Shown here one piece after another: positions 61,847-64,000 of a stretch of DNA of 64,000 nucleotides. The position numbers and the translations under genes are program-made. Below the pieces are notes generated by a model. That model did not search any database and had not been told where the DNA came from. It was given only the letters and a program-made list of their open reading frames with translations. Positions within the stretch are counted from its first letter, which is position 1. Each line of letters begins with the position of its first letter. This DNA comes from Lateolabrax maculatus (lineage: Eukaryota; Chordata; Actinopteri; Acropomatiformes; Lateolabracidae): the NCBI GenBank assembly GCA_031216445.1, contig CM062219.1:17707001-17771000 (forward strand), written 5' to 3'.

Positions 61847-62065
61847 CTTCTTCTCGTCTCCCTCCTGCAGTAACTGCATGTTGCTGCGTCGTTGGCTGTC
61901 AGTTCTTCTCAGCGTGGCGCTCCGATGCTCAGGCAGGTCAGGAGGAGGGGACACACTACGACCCTGAGGGTCAACCCAGGTATAAACATGGTTGGTGACG
62001 TAGCCACCTGGAATCCGCCCCACTGAACGCACTGAGAGACAAAGCTTTTTACTGCCCTTCAGCAC
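61847..62065 (-). CDS. whrn: whirlin exon 2: end of PDZ1 and PDZ1-PDZ2 linker
   Basis: A 219-bp, phase 0-0 exon of 73 codons from VLKGSKKLCLSVRSVGRIPG to QLLQEGDEKK. The acceptor CTCCTCAG follows a long CT-rich tract on the minus strand, and the donor is AAG|GTGAGA. The first residues are the end of the second helix and last strand of PDZ1. GRIPGGYVTNHVYTWVDPQG is a nearly invariant whirlin linker, and DEKK leads straight into PDZ2 in exon 3. The middle (DLPEHRSATLRRTDSQRR) is divergent. Frame stays open past the donor for about 35 codons, which is chance. Confidence 0.98.
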
Positions 62066-64000
62066 CTGAGGAGAGGAGAGGAGAGGAAAGGAGAGGGGAG
62101 AGTGAAAAAAGTCAAAAAATGTGTATTTCTCAGAAAAATACATCAGTGCAAGTTCAGAGAGTACCAACAAATCAAAGACTTCAATCGATTCAATTTGATT
62201 TTATAAGACCTGAGTATACACTCACATGAAAACATGCATGATCCAAACACATTGTGAGGTTGAAGCCCTGAATACTAAATTGAGATTTGGGAGAAAATTA
62301 AAGATTACACAAAGGCAACCATTTTTTTGAATCGCTTGTCCACCACCAAAAAACCCCAAATGACCCAACATCCACACACATACACAACAGACAGGTTTCT
62401 AACACATTTCTACAGAAAATTGCTGTTGGCTGTGCCTCATTGCCCTCTGATGGCTTGCTGTATGTGCAATCCCTCGGCAGATCAATGCATTCCCATGTGC
62501 CCAGTGGTCTGGAGAAATCAGACTGAATGGAGCTGAAGCTCTTAATGATCAAACAATCCTTGTGTTGTGCATCACAAACACATGCAGGACCTCTTTCATT
62601 TAAGACTAAAAATGATCACAAATACGATTTTAAAGACTTCTCAAAGTAGCTGTGTGTCCCTTAGGAATCCAAGAAAACGCTGCTGCTACTAGGCTAAATG
62701 CCTCTGTTGAAATGACTATTAACATATGCTGCAAGCAACTACTCAAATTATTACTCATCAGAGTGCTGTGGATTGCAAAGGAGGCCCGTTTCCCTGAGCA
62801 CAATGATCAAACTGATTTAATTTCAGAATCCTGATTGTGCTGAGAGATAATAACTTCAATTCTAAGGCAGCAAAACCCTGTCAGCACTGAAGATCACTGA
62901 CTGGACCAAAATGCCTGTCATCCCTCCATCCCTCTTCCACCTCCTCCCCTCTTTGCGAGCAGCATCAGTGCAGAGGTGTTAATAAAAGTATACAACAATT
63001 AAGTTCAGCAACACTTGAGCAGACACACTGCTAGCAGCCTTTACTATCAAAAAGAGAGAGAAGATAAAGCTAAAAGCAGAAATACTTAAATAAAGGGAAC
63101 AGAAAAGAATACAGATAGGCACACAAGAGCAGAAACAGCGGGAAGTCAAAAAGGAAAATTGCCTGTCTTCTTGATTTTATTATTGTGTCAAAATTTTGAC
63201 AGTATTGATGACAAAGACTATCTCCCCGTATCACTTCGCTCTGAGCCACCAGACATCAGCAGGGGGTCCTGGGGTTCGAAAATGCAATCAGGATTGTACC
63301 GTTTGCAGGCTGAAAATGCTGCACATGTTGCCAAACAGGAAAGTAAAGCAAGTAAAAGTGATAAATATTTGAATAGTTTAGTTGGTGGTGGCTTTCCAAG
63401 TTCACGGTGTGACTGACATCCATCAACATGTGAATTCCTGTTCTTGTCAAACATTTACAGAGCATCACTTTGATTTATAGTTCCAAACAGGCTTTACCAT
63501 GGTGCATGCTGGTCTGAGAAATGTAACTGCATTTAGAGGAAATGGAGGGAAAAAAAGCATAATTAGCTGTTTTTAGATACAATGAGAAGTAGGAGTGGAG
63601 GGAGTTAGGGCAATATGACACACAAGGAGAAAAAGAAAGATGGAGGCGACTGGAGGTGATTGAGGGGGTGGGCAGTGGTTTTCACAAGCTGTTCCATCTT
63701 ACGAATAAGGAACCGTTGTAATAATCTACTTAGCAGCCGTGGTACAGTGGTCTTAATGTGTCGTCCCTGGAGGAAAGTGCTGATTGTGACACTGGGCTGA
63801 TGTAGCTCGGCACTGCTTGCAAGCAGACCATACAGCGCTGGGAAAATAATGGAATATATAGCAGAGCATAATGGAAAATAGCAACGGCAGGTAAACTGCT
63901 TTCAGACGATGCTGCGGAAAAAACAATGTGCTCTCATGAGAGTCCAGCCAATCCATTTTACACACAAAAGCTGATGGCACAATCCCCGGCTGAGAAGCCA
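62066..64000 (-). other. whrn: Intron 1 (partial)
   Basis: About 1.9 kb of non-coding sequence before the acceptor of exon 2. The 45 bases next to the exon are GA-rich on the plus strand (the polypyrimidine tract). No PDZ1-coding sequence is present, so exon 1 lies beyond the window. Open frames at 63159 and 63218 show no domain. Nothing else recognised. Confidence 0.85.

Larger units (their letters stand above)
1..62065 (-). other. whrn: whirlin gene, exons 2-12 (partial at both ends)
   Basis: Eleven minus-strand exons splice into one open frame of 688 codons matching vertebrate whirlin in domain order and exon structure. All ten introns within the span have GT donors and AG acceptors, and the phases agree: split codons at exon 4/5 (2+1) and exon 9/10 (1+2), all other junctions phase 0. 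Whirlin is a PDZ scaffold that, from knowledge of the family, binds myosin XVa and Eps8 at stereocilia tips, and usherin and ADGRV1 at the ankle links and the photoreceptor periciliary membrane. Exon 1 (N-terminal harmonin-homology domain and most of PDZ1) lies beyond the right edge. The last roughly 25 codons and the stop lie beyond the left edge. Teleosts can carry two paralogues (whrna, whrnb in zebrafish); I cannot say which this is. Exon numbers follow the human gene. Confidence 0.97.

Noticed and set aside
63735..63780. tRNA-like A-box (GTGGTACAGTGGTCTTAATG)
   Set aside because: No B-box or cloverleaf follows within the right distance; GGTTCGAA at 63273 lies to the left and does not pair with it.

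Overview
The window is animal, almost certainly teleost fish, genomic DNA. No prokaryotic gene organisation is visible. Coding sequence is confined to short blocks bounded by GT/AG splice sites and separated by introns of 0.7 to 24 kb. The introns are rich in microsatellites and in decayed fish-type transposable elements: L2-like and L1-like LINEs, a Tc1-like transposon and several dispersed repeats I know from percomorph introns. The species cannot be named from the sequence.

Essentially the whole window is one gene read on the minus strand: whirlin (whrn, the orthologue of human WHRN/DFNB31). I could place eleven coding exons, corresponding to human exons 2 to 12. In transcription order they are 62065-61847, 55962-55837, 32157-31949, 29289-29253, 15615-15403, 14690-14469, 11067-10993, 10084-9517, 8501-8335, 5361-5239 and 105-1 (cut by the window edge). 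They join in one uninterrupted frame of 2064 bases (688 codons), with compatible phases at all ten junctions. They encode the end of PDZ1, the PDZ1-PDZ2 linker, PDZ2, harmonin-homology domain 2, a long proline-rich region, and PDZ3 up to about 25 codons before the expected stop. Exon 1 (N-terminus and most of PDZ1) lies beyond base 64000. The last codons, stop and 3'UTR lie before base 1. Whirlin is the scaffold of stereocilia tips and of the photoreceptor periciliary/USH2 complex.

Layout: 1-5361 holds PDZ3 and intron 11. 5362-10084 holds exons 10 and 9, with a nested insertion at 7235-8090 carrying a LINE endonuclease scrap. 10085-15615 is the compact middle (exons 8, 7, 6). 15616-29252 is intron 5, which contains a CpG-rich block at 16.33-17.2 kb that is my best candidate for an internal promoter of the short whirlin isoform. 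29253-32157 holds the 37-nt microexon 5 and exon 4. 32158-55836 is a 23.7 kb intron splitting PDZ2, with a Tc1 remnant, an old L2 copy and dispersed repeats. 55837-62065 holds exons 3 and 2 and an L2-like LINE 3' end. 62066-64000 is intron 1 sequence.

No second protein-coding gene, tRNA, rRNA or CRISPR was found. Of the longer open frames, one is LINE reverse transcriptase and one carries a LINE endonuclease scrap; others are read-throughs of whrn exons or lie in low-complexity sequence. The more interesting observations concern gene architecture (internal promoter, microexon, a proline-rich tract resembling formin FH1 regions) and a few intronic structures (near-perfect hairpin, G-quadruplex candidate, long polypurine tract, nested element). 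I found nothing here that amounts to an undescribed system.
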